Source: Corynebacterium silvaticum (GTDB taxonomy: Bacteria; Actinomycetota; Actinomycetes; Mycobacteriales; Mycobacteriaceae). From it: 64,000 nt of DNA. The notes under the pieces were generated by a model. That model saw nothing but the letters and a program-made list of their open reading frames with translations. It was not told the DNA's origin and searched no databases. Position numbers and translations under genes: made by a program. Position 1 is the stretch's first letter. Each line of letters begins with the position of its first letter. Shown piece after piece: positions 46,569 through 59,568 of the stretch. The stretch covers positions 620,001 to 684,000 of the forward strand of contig NZ_SDQO02000002.1 in NCBI RefSeq assembly GCF_004382825.2. Direction: 5' to 3'.

Positions 46569-47407
46569 GTAGACAGCCTGCAGTCGTCGTAAGCGATCTT
46601 ACCGTCGCCGTCGGCGAGAAAGTTCTGCTGGACAAGGTCACTTTTGAAGCCCGCCGGGGCGAAATCACCGGTCTGATAGGTCCGAATGGTGCGGGGAAAT
46701 CGACGATTCTTTCCGCAATCAGCGGCGACCTTGAGCGAACAAGAGGCACCATCGACATCCTGGGCCACGACCCAGCGACCAGCTCCCCGAAAGATTTGTC
46801 GCGGGTCCGTGCCGTCATGATGCAAGACGTGAGTGTCTCTTTTGAATTTCTTGTGCGTGATGTGGTCGCGATGGGGCGACGTCCTTGGGAAGGCACGGAA
46901 AAACAGCTTTTCGACGACCACCTCATCGACGCTGCCCTCGCCGCCACAGACACTGCTCACCTAGCTGGACGCGATGTGATTACTCTGTCTGGAGGCGAAC
47001 GCGCGCGTGTGGCCTTGTCTAGGGTGCTGGCTCAGCAGACGCCTGTCGTGATGCTTGATGAGCCAACGGCTGCGCTCGACATTCGCCATCAAGAACAGGT
47101 ATTGGGACTTATGCGCATGATTGCTCGTGAGACGAACGTCGCGGTGATTGTTGTGCTTCACGACCTCAACGCGGCCGCTGCATACTGCGATCGAATAGTT
47201 TGCTTGGCTAATGGCTGCGTGGCGAAGGAAGGAAACGTCGATTCCGTCTACACAGACGAGAATCTGTCCACGGTATACGGATGGCCGATTCATGTAGAAA
47301 AGCGTGATGACGGTTCTCTTTTTGTTCATCCTGCACGTGATCAGGGCGGTAAACAAGAGTCAGACTTCGTTTCCCTGGTGCGCGAGGCAGAGGCAGTGAC
47401 TTCCTAG
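46565..47407 (+). CDS. hmuV: Heme ABC transporter ATPase HmuV
   Basis: A 280-residue ATPase that powers heme uptake. Walker A is GPNGAGKST at about 39-47, followed by ILSAISGDLER; the signature is TLSGGERAR; Walker B is PVVMLDEPTAALD, with the H-loop VLHDLNAA. The Walker A codons (GGGAAATCGACGATTCTTTCC, here in parts) overlap a one-mismatch R1 core at 46697-46709; GKST is a required motif, so this may be partly coincidental. The TTG start overlaps the hmuU stop. The C-terminal tail is variable. Confidence 0.96.
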   Translation: MSRQPAVVVSDLTVAVGEKVLLDKVTFEARRGEITGLIGPNGAGKSTILSAISGDLERTRGTIDILGHDPATSSPKDLSRVRAVMMQDVSVSFEFLVRDVVAMGRRPWEGTEKQLFDDHLIDAALAATDTAHLAGRDVITLSGGERARVALSRVLAQQTPVVMLDEPTAALDIRHQEQVLGLMRMIARETNVAVIVVLHDLNAAAAYCDRIVCLANGCVAKEGNVDSVYTDENLSTVYGWPIHVEKRDDGSLFVHPARDQGGKQESDFVSLVREAEAVTS

Positions 47408-47478
47408 CAAAGCACAACTGCGGTCGTTGTGCGGGGTAGGGAAGCAGGGGTATTCGGGGTAAGTCTTTAGTTTTTAAG

Positions 47479-47522
47479 TTAGGTAAGGCACGCCATCTTT
47501 TAATAAGGTATGCCTTGCCTTT
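47479..47522. promoter_or_regulatory. Tandem DtxR/iron boxes upstream of htaB-like gene
   Basis: TTAGGTAAGGCACGCCATC at 47479-47497 and TAAGGTATGCCTTGCCTTT at 47504-47522 both resemble the DtxR 19-bp box with TTAGG/CCT halves. This suggests a separate iron-regulated promoter for the gene starting at 47551. Confidence 0.7.
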
Positions 47523-47550
47523 AAAAATCTCGAAAGATAGGATCCCTCGC

Positions 47551-48459
47551 GTGTTTAAGCGACTTGCTGTCCCTGTGGCAGCCACTATGATTGCTGCCGG
47601 TATTGCCGTCCCTCAGGCTGTGGCATCTGAAAAATGCTCGATCGAAGTTGTAAGCGGAACGCTGAATTGGGGGATCAAGCAATCGTGGCGGAGTTATGTG
47701 CAGGGGCCTATTGCAAAGGGTAAATGGGAAACTGCAGGTTCTGTCTCCGAGGGTAGCGGTGGGAAGAGTAGCGCGGGCTTTGCTTTTACATTTGAGGTAG
47801 ACCCTCAAACTTCTAAGGTGGTTCTAGATTCCCGCGGAAAGGTTAGTTCGGCAGAGATCAAGACAAAAATGTCTTCTCTTACTTTTACTGGGCATGGTGA
47901 TTCTCTCCGGTCGGTAATGAAGAGCCCTTATGTGTCGGTTAATGGACAGGATGTAAAGGCCGGGGCATCTTATGAAGGGTATTACGTCGAAGGCAAGGAG
48001 ATGACTAAATATGAGGCGGCCGATCGTACTGATGCTAATAAAAAGACTGGTACGGACACTTTTGCTTCAGGTCAACTTGAAGGGTGGAAACTTAACAGTG
48101 AAAACTTAAGTTTTGCAGGTAAAAATATGAGGTATACTCCCAAGCCTCTTACTGATGGTAAGAAAAATATTATCGATGGAATCGATATACTCTTTATGGG
48201 TATATATAACGATGAATACAAGCCCGAAGTCGACGACGTAAACATCGAGCTAACCGTTAAGAACAACTGCGGTCTCAAAAATGGCCGAGTTCCTGAGGCT
48301 GAAAAGCCCCAGTCCCCGAAAGACCTTTCACTCGGCAATTTCCCTAAGATTTGGAGCATTGTTTTGGGAGTCGCTGGACTGGTGGCCACGGTGGCTGTTT
48401 TGTTCCAAGTTGCGATGAAGTCCGGCGTTTTGCGGAATCTTCCGTTCATGAACGTGTAG
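47551..48459 (+). CDS. htaB: HtaB-like single-CR-domain heme-binding surface protein
   Basis: A 302-residue secreted protein from GTG 47551, with a signal peptide (about 1-27, ending AVASEK), one CR domain at about 30-235 that starts SGTLNWGIKQSWRSYVQGPIAKGKW (like both HtaA CR domains), and a C-terminal membrane helix at about 268-290 (IWSIVLGVAGLVATVAVLF). It follows hmuV and has its own tandem iron boxes, matching the position of htaB in the C. diphtheriae heme locus. HtaB is thought to be an intermediate heme carrier at the surface; assignment to htaB rather than htaC rests on position. Confidence 0.85.
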   Translation: MFKRLAVPVAATMIAAGIAVPQAVASEKCSIEVVSGTLNWGIKQSWRSYVQGPIAKGKWETAGSVSEGSGGKSSAGFAFTFEVDPQTSKVVLDSRGKVSSAEIKTKMSSLTFTGHGDSLRSVMKSPYVSVNGQDVKAGASYEGYYVEGKEMTKYEAADRTDANKKTGTDTFASGQLEGWKLNSENLSFAGKNMRYTPKPLTDGKKNIIDGIDILFMGIYNDEYKPEVDDVNIELTVKNNCGLKNGRVPEAEKPQSPKDLSLGNFPKIWSIVLGVAGLVATVAVLFQVAMKSGVLRNLPFMNV

Positions 48460-48494
48460 ACTGTTCAATAGACTTTGGGTGGGGCGGGCTAAAT

Positions 48495-48538
48495 AAAGCA
48501 CGTGATGTGAGACTTTTGTTTCTCGCATCACGTGCTTT
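48495..48538. terminator. Bidirectional terminator between htaB and metY
   Basis: AAAGCACGTGATG (48495-48507) pairs perfectly with CATCACGTGCTTT (48526-48538), with additional GAGA/TCTC pairing inside the loop. Confidence 0.9.
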
Positions 48539-48544
48539 GTCTTA

Positions 48545-49858
48545 TTAGATAGCGTTAAGCCCTGCTTGTAGGTCGGCGATTATGTCTTCGATTGACTCGA
48601 TTCCGACTGAAAGTCGCACTGTGGCGGGCGTAATGCCGGCGGCTTTGAGCGAAGCCTCATCGGATTGGGAGTGTGTGGTGGTGGCTGGATGTGCTACCAG
48701 TGACCGAACATCTCCGATGTTGGCCAGGTTCGAGTGGAGCTTGAGGGCGTCGATAAAGCGCCATGCTTCTTCTTGTCCTCCGTTGACATCAAAGGACAAG
48801 ACTGAGCCTGTGTGGGAAAGATTGAGCTTTTCTTTCGTAACAAACCACGGGGAGTCGGGGAGTCCGGCGTAGTTGACTTTGGATACTTTGGGGTGCTTTG
48901 TAAGGAACTCTGCGACGGCTTGGGCATTTTCGTTATGACGCTGAACGCGTAGTGAGAGCGTGTCCAGGCCTTGTGCGGTTACCCAGGCGTTGAAGGGGGA
49001 TGGGGCGGCGCCGGTGTCGCGAAGCAATCCGACGCGTGCCTTGAGTCCGAAGGCTGCTGGCCCGAGGTCTATGTACTTGAGGCCGTGGTAGGCGGGGTCG
49101 GGGGTTACGAAATCGGGGAAGAGGGGCTTTCCGTGCTTTTCGACGCTCCAGTCGAAGCGTCCGCCGTCGATAAGCACTCCTCCGAGCCCTGAACCGTTGC
49201 CGGTGTAAAACTTTGTGAGGGACGCGACAACGACGTCGGCGCCGAGCTCCAGCGGGCGAACGAGTGCTGCGGTGGCAAGGGTGTTATCGACGATCAATGG
49301 CACGCTGTTTCTATGCGCGACGTCTGCGATTGCGGGAATATCAAGGATGTCGGCTTGGGGATTGGCAAAGGTTTCGCCGTATAGGGCGACAGTATTGTCC
49401 TGGATAGCGCTCTCCCACGAGGTGGGGTCGTCGGGGTTGTCCACGAAAGTTGTTTCTATTCTGAGGCGCGCAAGAGTCGCTGTGAAAAGGGTTTCCGTGC
49501 CGCCGTAGATTCTCGGGGAGGAAACGATGTGGGAACCAGCGCGGGCGATATTGAGAATCGCCGCGGTTTCGGCAGCCATTCCGGAGGAAAATAGGACGGA
49601 ATGGACACCTCCTTCCAGAGAAGCGAGTCTTTCTTCGACCGCATTGACTGTTGGGTTGGTGAGTCGGGAATATACCGGACCTGCGTCGGAAAGGTTGAAG
49701 CGATTCGCTGCGTGTTCTGCGTCGTTGAAAACGTAGGAGGATGTGAAATAAATGGGGAGATTCCTTGCGCCGGTGCCTGCGTCGACGGTTTGGCCGGCGT
49801 GGATGGCTCGGGTATCAAAGTTCCATTGATCGGATTGGGAGTTGTCGTACTTAGTCAT
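48545..49858 (-). CDS. metY: O-acetylhomoserine sulfhydrylase MetY
   Basis: A 437-residue PLP enzyme of the Cys/Met metabolism family that makes homocysteine from O-acetylhomoserine and sulfide. ATG 49858 (MTKYDNSQSDQWNFDT) with AAAGGCAAG upstream is chosen over a start 48 nt earlier. Segments include YSRLTNPTVNAVEERLASLEGG, the PLP-aldimine lysine in SLTKFYTGNGSGLGG and LHSNLANIGDVRSLVAHPATTTHSQ near the C-terminus. A McbR-type operator lies about 60 bp upstream. Its substrate supplier, MetX, is broken in this window, so MetY may lack substrate unless another acetyltransferase exists. Confidence 0.96.
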   Translation of the reverse strand: MTKYDNSQSDQWNFDTRAIHAGQTVDAGTGARNLPIYFTSSYVFNDAEHAANRFNLSDAGPVYSRLTNPTVNAVEERLASLEGGVHSVLFSSGMAAETAAILNIARAGSHIVSSPRIYGGTETLFTATLARLRIETTFVDNPDDPTSWESAIQDNTVALYGETFANPQADILDIPAIADVAHRNSVPLIVDNTLATAALVRPLELGADVVVASLTKFYTGNGSGLGGVLIDGGRFDWSVEKHGKPLFPDFVTPDPAYHGLKYIDLGPAAFGLKARVGLLRDTGAAPSPFNAWVTAQGLDTLSLRVQRHNENAQAVAEFLTKHPKVSKVNYAGLPDSPWFVTKEKLNLSHTGSVLSFDVNGGQEEAWRFIDALKLHSNLANIGDVRSLVAHPATTTHSQSDEASLKAAGITPATVRLSVGIESIEDIIADLQAGLNAI

Positions 49859-49917
49859 TTCTTGCCTTTCTGAATAACGTGCATTGGCAAGAACGCTAGA
49901 CCGCATCGAATGAAAAA

Positions 49918-49933
49918 TAAACAGCTTGGTCTA
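49918..49933. promoter_or_regulatory. McbR-type operator upstream of metY
   Basis: TAAAC-AGCTTG-GTCTA: four of five left and all right half-site bases. A further TAGAC half-site is at 49897. Confidence 0.75.
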
Positions 49934-49997
49934 TTTTTTAAAGAATATGCAGGTAGATGGTGAATTAAAATATAGACTAAGTGGTTTTAGAAAAGCG

Positions 49998-50035
49998 AAA
50001 AGCCGCATCCATGTGTGAACATGGATGCGGCTTTT
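49998..50035. terminator. Terminator downstream of icd
   Basis: AAAAGCCGCATCCATG (49998-50013) pairs perfectly with CATGGATGCGGCTTTT (50020-50035) around a 6-nt loop. Confidence 0.92.
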
Positions 50036-50042
50036 GAGCGGG

Positions 50043-52475
<2,433 letters not shown>

Positions 52476-52505
52476 TCAGGGTCGCTAGCTGTAAGGTAGT
52501 CCGAT

Positions 52506-53735
52506 GTGCAAAAAATGATGCGTCGTCCAATTCCCCGACAAACTGAAATTTCCGAGCAACGTCGGCTCGCCACCATGATCGCCTTGGCTCTTGGAACATT
52601 CGGTCTGGGAATAACCGAGTTTGTCACGATGGGGCTGCTCAATCAGATCGCTGCGGATTTTAACGTCAGCGAGGACACCGCAGGCCACGTCATCGCTGCC
52701 TATGCCCTAGGCGTGATGATTGGCGCGCCTCTCATTACCGCATTAACCGGCATGATCCCGCGCCGCAGACTCCTCCTCATCCTCACGCTCGCCTTTGTCG
52801 CCGGAAACGCATTGACTTTCTTTGCCTCCAGCTTCTCCGTGCTTATCGTGGCGCGTGTGATCGCAGGTCTTCCTCAAGGCGCGTTCTTCTCCGTCGCAAG
52901 CCTGGCCGTTGCGTCGATGGCGCCTGAAGGCCAGCGCGGCCGTTCGCTTGCGTTTGTAGGAATGGGCCTTCCCATTGCCACCGTTCTTGGTGTGCCAGCC
53001 ACCCAGGCTCTAGGACATGCCACAAGCTGGCACGCCGCATATTTGCTGGTTACTGTCGTGGGGCTGGTCACGCTCGGCTTGCTCTGGTTCCTTATGCCTC
53101 ACATGACAAAGATGAAGCCAACGAGTCCCTTGACGGAATTGGGGGCCCTAGCCCGCGGGCAGGTCTGGGCGTCGCTGCTCATTGGCTCTGTGGGATTTGG
53201 CGGCATGTTCGCCGTCTACACCTATATCTCTTGGACTATGACGCAACAGGCTGGTCTGCAAGAAAACCGTATGTGGCTCGTGCTCATGGCTTATGGAATC
53301 GGAATGATCGCCGGAAACTGGCTCGGTGGTCGCTTGTCTGATTGGAGTGTGGAATACGGAATTTTCTGGGCATTGATCGCCATCGTGGTCACTCTGGCCG
53401 GGTTCTTCTTTACCAGCCATAACGCTGTCCTGGCAACGATCAACTTTGGGCTCATCGGGCTATCCGGCTCACTGCTTATTCCCTCCCTGCAGATTCGTCT
53501 GATGGACGTTGCCGGTCGGGCACAGACGTTAGCTGCAGCCCTCAATCAGTCGGCTTTGAACATCGCTAACGCGGCAGGAGCACAATTCGGAGGACTCGTG
53601 ATCGCTGCCGGCTACGGCTATTCCGCCCCCGCACTCGCTGGCGCCGCGCTAGGAATCGCAGCCATCATGCTGTGGATTCCGGCGCATATTTTCCGCATGC
53701 GATCTGAGCAGGCGCCTGTGGCGTCGACAAGCTAA
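52506..53735 (+). CDS. MFS transporter, arabinose-efflux/drug-export type
   Basis: A 409-residue major facilitator protein with 12 membrane helices. It has ALGTFGLGITEFVTMGLL in helix 1, the motif A-like loop GMIPRRRLLLILTLAFV after helix 2, and ARVIAGLPQGAFFSVASLAVA in helix 4, typical of the AraJ/YdhP DHA1 drug-efflux branch. The C-terminal half ends with a cytoplasmic tail. Substrate is unknown. Its stop overlaps the stop of a convergent MerR-family regulator with a TipAS drug-binding domain. The last codons GCGTCGACAAGC-TAA form an R2-like motif carrying the stop. Confidence 0.92.
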   Translation: MQKMMRRPIPRQTEISEQRRLATMIALALGTFGLGITEFVTMGLLNQIAADFNVSEDTAGHVIAAYALGVMIGAPLITALTGMIPRRRLLLILTLAFVAGNALTFFASSFSVLIVARVIAGLPQGAFFSVASLAVASMAPEGQRGRSLAFVGMGLPIATVLGVPATQALGHATSWHAAYLLVTVVGLVTLGLLWFLMPHMTKMKPTSPLTELGALARGQVWASLLIGSVGFGGMFAVYTYISWTMTQQAGLQENRMWLVLMAYGIGMIAGNWLGGRLSDWSVEYGIFWALIAIVVTLAGFFFTSHNAVLATINFGLIGLSGSLLIPSLQIRLMDVAGRAQTLAAALNQSALNIANAAGAQFGGLVIAAGYGYSAPALAGAALGIAAIMLWIPAHIFRMRSEQAPVASTS

Positions 53736-54502
53736 GTCCACGACGGATTATCCACATCAACGCCCCCGCGTCGCGCCGCATCACGGACAAGCTCTAAAAG
53801 ATAAGGCGCAAGCCCCTGGTAGTGGGCGGCAAAGCGCTCGTCGTTCACATACATGTTCGCCAAAATGAGCTGTTTTGAAAGCGACGACTCATACCACTGG
53901 GCGATTTGCTCGCGATGTAGCTCAACAATGCGGTCCGCGGCCGCGGTGCCCGGGCGCACGCCCGCTTGCCATGCGCGATGCAGCTCGGACACAAAAGCCG
54001 CATCCGAGGCCTTAGCCTGCTGCCAGTCGCTCGCAGACATCGAACGCATTGTGCTTTGCGACGCCGCCCACTCCTCCGAATCGCCCCAACGAGACTCCGC
54101 CTCATTCTGATATTCGACGTAGTTCTCGCTCCAGTCATGGGAAAAAGTATCGGCAAAGCCTTGTGGGGTCATGGGGGTTTCTCCTCGAAGTAGTTTTTCG
54201 ACGGAAAGAATCGACGATTCTTTCCGGAAAATCTCTTGTTTAAGCAACCTCAGCTGCCGCTGAAGGTGCTCTTTTTCCGTTGATGGTTCTTCCAAAATGT
54301 TCTGGATGGCTTTGAGACTCAGCCCTGCTTCTCGGTACACCAAGATAGTGAAGGCCTTTGTGAGGTCTTCTTCGGTGTAGAGCCGGTAGTCGCTGTGGTT
54401 GCGCCATTGTGGTTCCAATAAACCGATGGCGTCCCAGTGTCGCAGTGCTCGTGTGGTTATGCCGAGGAATTCGGCGGCTTCACCTATGGTGAGTTCGTTC
54501 AT
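53732..54502 (-). CDS. MerR-family regulator with TipAS antibiotic-recognition domain
   Basis: A 256-residue regulator. The N-terminal MerR winged helix is LTIGEAAEFLGITTRALRHWDAIGLLEP to about residue 70, then a long coiled-coil helix (80-110) that contains an exact R1 palindrome (54208-54220) encoding [12 protein letters not shown]. The C-terminal TipAS-like domain spans about 120-250 with WQQAKA and AHYQGLAPYLLELVRDA. TipAL proteins sense thiopeptide-like drugs and activate export genes. It converges on the MFS gene, with stop codons overlapping; regulation of that pump is inference. Confidence 0.9.
   Translation of the reverse strand: MNELTIGEAAEFLGITTRALRHWDAIGLLEPQWRNHSDYRLYTEEDLTKAFTILVYREAGLSLKAIQNILEEPSTEKEHLQRQLRLLKQEIFRKESSILSVEKLLRGETPMTPQGFADTFSHDWSENYVEYQNEAESRWGDSEEWAASQSTMRSMSASDWQQAKASDAAFVSELHRAWQAGVRPGTAAADRIVELHREQIAQWYESSLSKQLILANMYVNDERFAAHYQGLAPYLLELVRDAARRGGVDVDNPSWT
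54208..54220 (+). repeat. Dispersed palindrome R1, exact, inside the MerR gene
   Basis: Core GAATCGACGATTC with full GGAAA/TTTCC arms, in the coiled-coil linker. Confidence 0.95.
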
Positions 54503-54561
54503 GCTCCTATTGTGGCGCTTGACGCTGGGGCAAGGTCAAGAAGTGGAAAATTAAAGTTAGG

Positions 54562-55470
54562 ATGAACATCATGCAGATTACGACGGTCAACGTTAATGGC
54601 GTCCGCGCAGCCGTGAAAGAGCGCAGTGAAACGAATCTGGGCATGCTCCCATGGTTGGAGAGCGCCGGTTCCGACGTCGTGCTCTTGCAGGAGGTCCGGG
54701 CTTCTGAAAAAGACACCTTGGCAGCGCTTGCCCCGGCGCTCGATGCTGGCTGGCATTATGTGGGGGGCCCGGCAGCTGCCAAGGGCCGTGCTGGTGTGGG
54801 AATTTTGAGCCGTTCTGAGCTTTTCGACGTCCACGTGGGCATCGAAGGATTCGAAGATTCTGGCCGGTACATTCAGGCAACGCTTCGCGACGGAACCGAT
54901 GATGTGACAGTCGCCTCGCTGTATCTACCTTCTGGTTCCGCCCAGACGGAGAAGCAGGATGAGAAGTACCGCTTTTTGGATGTCTTTGAGCCTTTCCTCG
55001 AGCAAGCGGCCAAGGATCATAAATACATGGTGGTAGGCGGGGACTGGAACATCTGCCATCGGCGTGAGGACCTGAAGAATTGGAAGACCAATAGAAAGAA
55101 GTCTGGATTCCTTCCAGACGAGCGTGCCTTTATGGACTCGGTGTTTGGTACGTTTCCTGACGCAGCTTCTCAGGTGGAGGATGCCGGGGAGTGGGCTGGC
55201 GCGGTGGAGTATGCGTCGGATGCAAAGCGTAAGCCGGCGTTGAATCCTCAGTGGTTTGACGTGGCGCGTCGTTTGCAGCCTCAGGATGCTCCCTATACCT
55301 GGTGGACATACCGTGGCCAAGCTTTTGATACGAATGCGGGATGGCGTATCGACTATCAGGCTGCAACGCAGGCGATGCTAGACCGCGCAGAAAAGACATG
55401 GGTGGATAAAGCCGGGGCTTATGATCTGCGATGGTCGGATCACTCGCCTTTGAGCGTTATCTACCATTAA
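54562..55470 (+). CDS. xthA: Exodeoxyribonuclease III
   Basis: A 302-residue EEP-family nuclease that cleaves abasic sites and 3' blocking groups in base excision repair. Start is ATG 54562 or the in-frame ATG 54571. Catalytic residues of the ExoIII family are visible: Asn in TVNVNGVRAA, Glu in LLQEVRA, Tyr in SLYLPSG, Asp/Asn in VGGDWNICH, and Asp-His in WSDHSPLSV at the C-terminus. WTYRGQAFDTNAGWRIDY is the family DNA-contact loop. The gene is divergent from the MerR regulator. Confidence 0.95.
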   Translation: MNIMQITTVNVNGVRAAVKERSETNLGMLPWLESAGSDVVLLQEVRASEKDTLAALAPALDAGWHYVGGPAAAKGRAGVGILSRSELFDVHVGIEGFEDSGRYIQATLRDGTDDVTVASLYLPSGSAQTEKQDEKYRFLDVFEPFLEQAAKDHKYMVVGGDWNICHRREDLKNWKTNRKKSGFLPDERAFMDSVFGTFPDAASQVEDAGEWAGAVEYASDAKRKPALNPQWFDVARRLQPQDAPYTWWTYRGQAFDTNAGWRIDYQAATQAMLDRAEKTWVDKAGAYDLRWSDHSPLSVIYH

Positions 55471-55556
55471 AAGGTGTGGGCTTCGGCACTTGCGGAGTTT
55501 TCGAGTAGGATACACCGGGTTGTCATTCCTGTGTACGTTATTTTCGAGGAGCTTTC

Positions 55557-55736
55557 ATGCGCGTTAAGAGTCTCATTGCGATTGCCGTTGGTCTTGTTTT
55601 GTTCGTTGGGTCTCACTTCATGCTCGGCGCACACGATGTGAACTCGATGCTTGGATCCATCATTATGGGAATCGGTGGAGCGTTGGCGATCGGTGGACTA
55701 GTGGGAGTTCTCTGTAAAGAGCCTCGGAAGCAATAA
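55557..55736 (+). CDS. Small two-helix membrane protein
   Basis: A 59-residue protein with ATG 55557 preceded by CGAGGAG at good spacing. It has two membrane helices, at about 4-24 (KSLIAIAVGLVLFVGSHFML) and 31-53 (LGSIIMGIGGALAIGGLVGVL), joined by a short loop, and a basic tail CKEPRKQ. I do not recognise the family; it is too short for firm homology by eye. The strong ribosome site, consistent codon use and the terminator right after it make it a credible gene. Confidence 0.7.
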   Translation: MRVKSLIAIAVGLVLFVGSHFMLGAHDVNSMLGSIIMGIGGALAIGGLVGVLCKEPRKQ

Positions 55737-56116
55737 CAAAATATGTTTGCGTAGTCTTCGGACTAAGGCCTGTCGTTGTATAACGGCAGGCCTTTTTGTT
55801 TATGTATAAGCTTTGCGACGCTCCCCGCTAGCCAAAAATATCTCTAAGCAGAGTGCTTCATTTTCTTAAACTAAAGGGCTGTGAGTTTATATTCATTTAA
55901 TAATTTAAAACACTAACATGTTATTTTTATTTTATTAAACCCCTAAGGGGGTATTTTTACTGAATTGATTGTGAAGTTGCGGGAAAAGGTAGCGTTATTT
56001 TTCGGTCGCCAGTTTCCGTTGATGTTCGGTTGGGTGACGCTTTTTCTGTAAGGCTGAAACAATTAAGTATTTTTATTACGTTTTGTTTCAGGAATTATTT
56101 AACAGAACGTGGGAAA
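55737..56116. other. AT-rich gene-free region before the protease gene
   Basis: 380 bp with no convincing gene. It contains the terminator at 55765, an R2-like motif GCTTTGCGACGCT near 55807, and an AT-rich stretch at 55870-55970 with a small CCCCTAAGGGG hairpin followed by TATTTTT (55936-55957). It is the most AT-rich part of the window and likely holds the protease promoter. Confidence 0.55.
55765..55799 (+). terminator. Terminator after small membrane protein gene
   Basis: AAGGCCTG (55765-55772) pairs with CAGGCCTT (55787-55794), plus CGTT/AACG inside, followed by TTTTGTTT. Confidence 0.9.
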
Positions 56117-58317
<2,201 letters not shown>

Positions 58318-58350
58318 TTTCCAGAAAACATCTAACAAGTTGACAACGAT

Positions 58351-58389
58351 CCGGCCCAGATACCTAAAATCTCGGGCCGGTTTTTGTTT
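58351..58389 (+). terminator. Terminator after trpS
   Basis: CCGGCCC (58351-58357) pairs with GGGCCGG (58374-58380), followed by TTTTTGTTTG. Confidence 0.9.
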
Positions 58390-58445
58390 GTCGTCTCTAT
58401 CGTGGAAGAAGCTAACAAGAAAACTTTTGTCAAAAGGAATCCCTC

Positions 58446-59531
58446 ATGTCCACAACAACCACCTCAACTCGCCAAGATAAACACAAAACTGACGAATACG
58501 GGATTGAGCGATCCAATGCCGATGAGCCAGGAATTGTGGATAAGTATCGTGATAAATGGCCCTGGTTCGATCACATTATGCGGATGAACGAGCGGTACAG
58601 CAAAGAAGGTGGCAACCAGTACTCCGCTGGTATTACGTACTTCTCAGTGCTGTCCATGTTCCCCTTATTGATGCTCATCATGGCAATTGCGGCATCAATG
58701 CTGGCGCAGCGTCCTGACTTGCTCGCACAGATTCAGGAGAAAATCGTCGCTTCTGTTGACGGTTCAATTGCTGAGACCCTTACCAAGATCCTGGATACCG
58801 CTATTGCCCAGCGTGGCGCCATGTTCGGCATCGGTGGCTTGACGGCGCTGTGGTCGGGACTCGGATGGATGGCTAACCTGCGCTATGGCGCATCCAAAAT
58901 GTGGTGTTATTCCGTCACCGGAGAGAACTTCTTTAAAGCAAAACTGCAGGATCTGCTCGGACTCGTGGGCCTTATTTTTGCGTTCATGGTCGCTTTTGGC
59001 GTGACCGCGATTGGTTCTTCGGGTCTCACAGAACGTTTGCTCGTTGCAGTTTCGCTTGCCGACGTCCCCGGCATCTTCCTCCTCACCTTCGCCGTATCGA
59101 TCCTGCTTGGTCTCGTCGCTAACTTCTTTGTTTTTCTGTGGATGCTGAAGTACCTCCCACGTGGGGAGGTCCCTATGAAATCGGCGGTGCGTGCGGCCAT
59201 CATCGGAGCGGTGCTTTTTGAGGTGTTCAAGCAGCTGGCCGCACAGTTCTTCTCGAATGGTCTGAACAACCCCGCGGGCGCTACTTTCGGGCCGATCATC
59301 GGTGTGATGGTTTTGTTCTACTTTGTCTGGCGAATCCTGATGTACTGCTCTGCCTGGGCGGCTACAACAGAAGAGTCCTTGGCTATCGCTAAACTCGACG
59401 TGCCAGCGCCTGCAGTGATTCGAGTCCGTGAAGAGATCCGGGTCAGCAATGATAAGGGCAAAGGAATCGGGATTGGAGTGGCCGCCGGCGCTGCCGCCGC
59501 CGCACTAGTCGCAGCTTTAAGAAAGAAATAA
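58446..59531 (+). CDS. YihY/BrkB-family inner-membrane protein
   Basis: A 361-residue membrane protein of the YihY family (once called ribonuclease BN). The cytoplasmic N-terminus is followed by ITYFSVLSMFPLLMLIMAI (first helix), then four or five more, with WSGLGWMANLRYGASKMW and the characteristic GPIIGVMVLFYFVWRILMYCSAW near the end. The charged C-terminal tail ends in an Ala/Gly-rich stretch. Function of the family is unknown; a transport or envelope role is suspected. ATG 58446 has AAAGGA upstream. It lies between trpS and the D,D-carboxypeptidase gene, and shares a hairpin terminator with the latter. Confidence 0.9.
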   Translation: MSTTTTSTRQDKHKTDEYGIERSNADEPGIVDKYRDKWPWFDHIMRMNERYSKEGGNQYSAGITYFSVLSMFPLLMLIMAIAASMLAQRPDLLAQIQEKIVASVDGSIAETLTKILDTAIAQRGAMFGIGGLTALWSGLGWMANLRYGASKMWCYSVTGENFFKAKLQDLLGLVGLIFAFMVAFGVTAIGSSGLTERLLVAVSLADVPGIFLLTFAVSILLGLVANFFVFLWMLKYLPRGEVPMKSAVRAAIIGAVLFEVFKQLAAQFFSNGLNNPAGATFGPIIGVMVLFYFVWRILMYCSAWAATTEESLAIAKLDVPAPAVIRVREEIRVSNDKGKGIGIGVAAGAAAAALVAALRKK

Positions 59532-59537
59532 CAAAGC

Positions 59538-59568
59538 AGGGGAGCTCGTGGAGCTCCCCTTTGTTTAT
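59538..59568. terminator. Bidirectional terminator between YihY and carboxypeptidase genes
   Basis: AGGGGAGCTC (59538-59547) pairs with GAGCTCCCCT (59551-59560) around GTG, with CAAAG/TTTG flanks and TTGTTTA. Confidence 0.88.
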
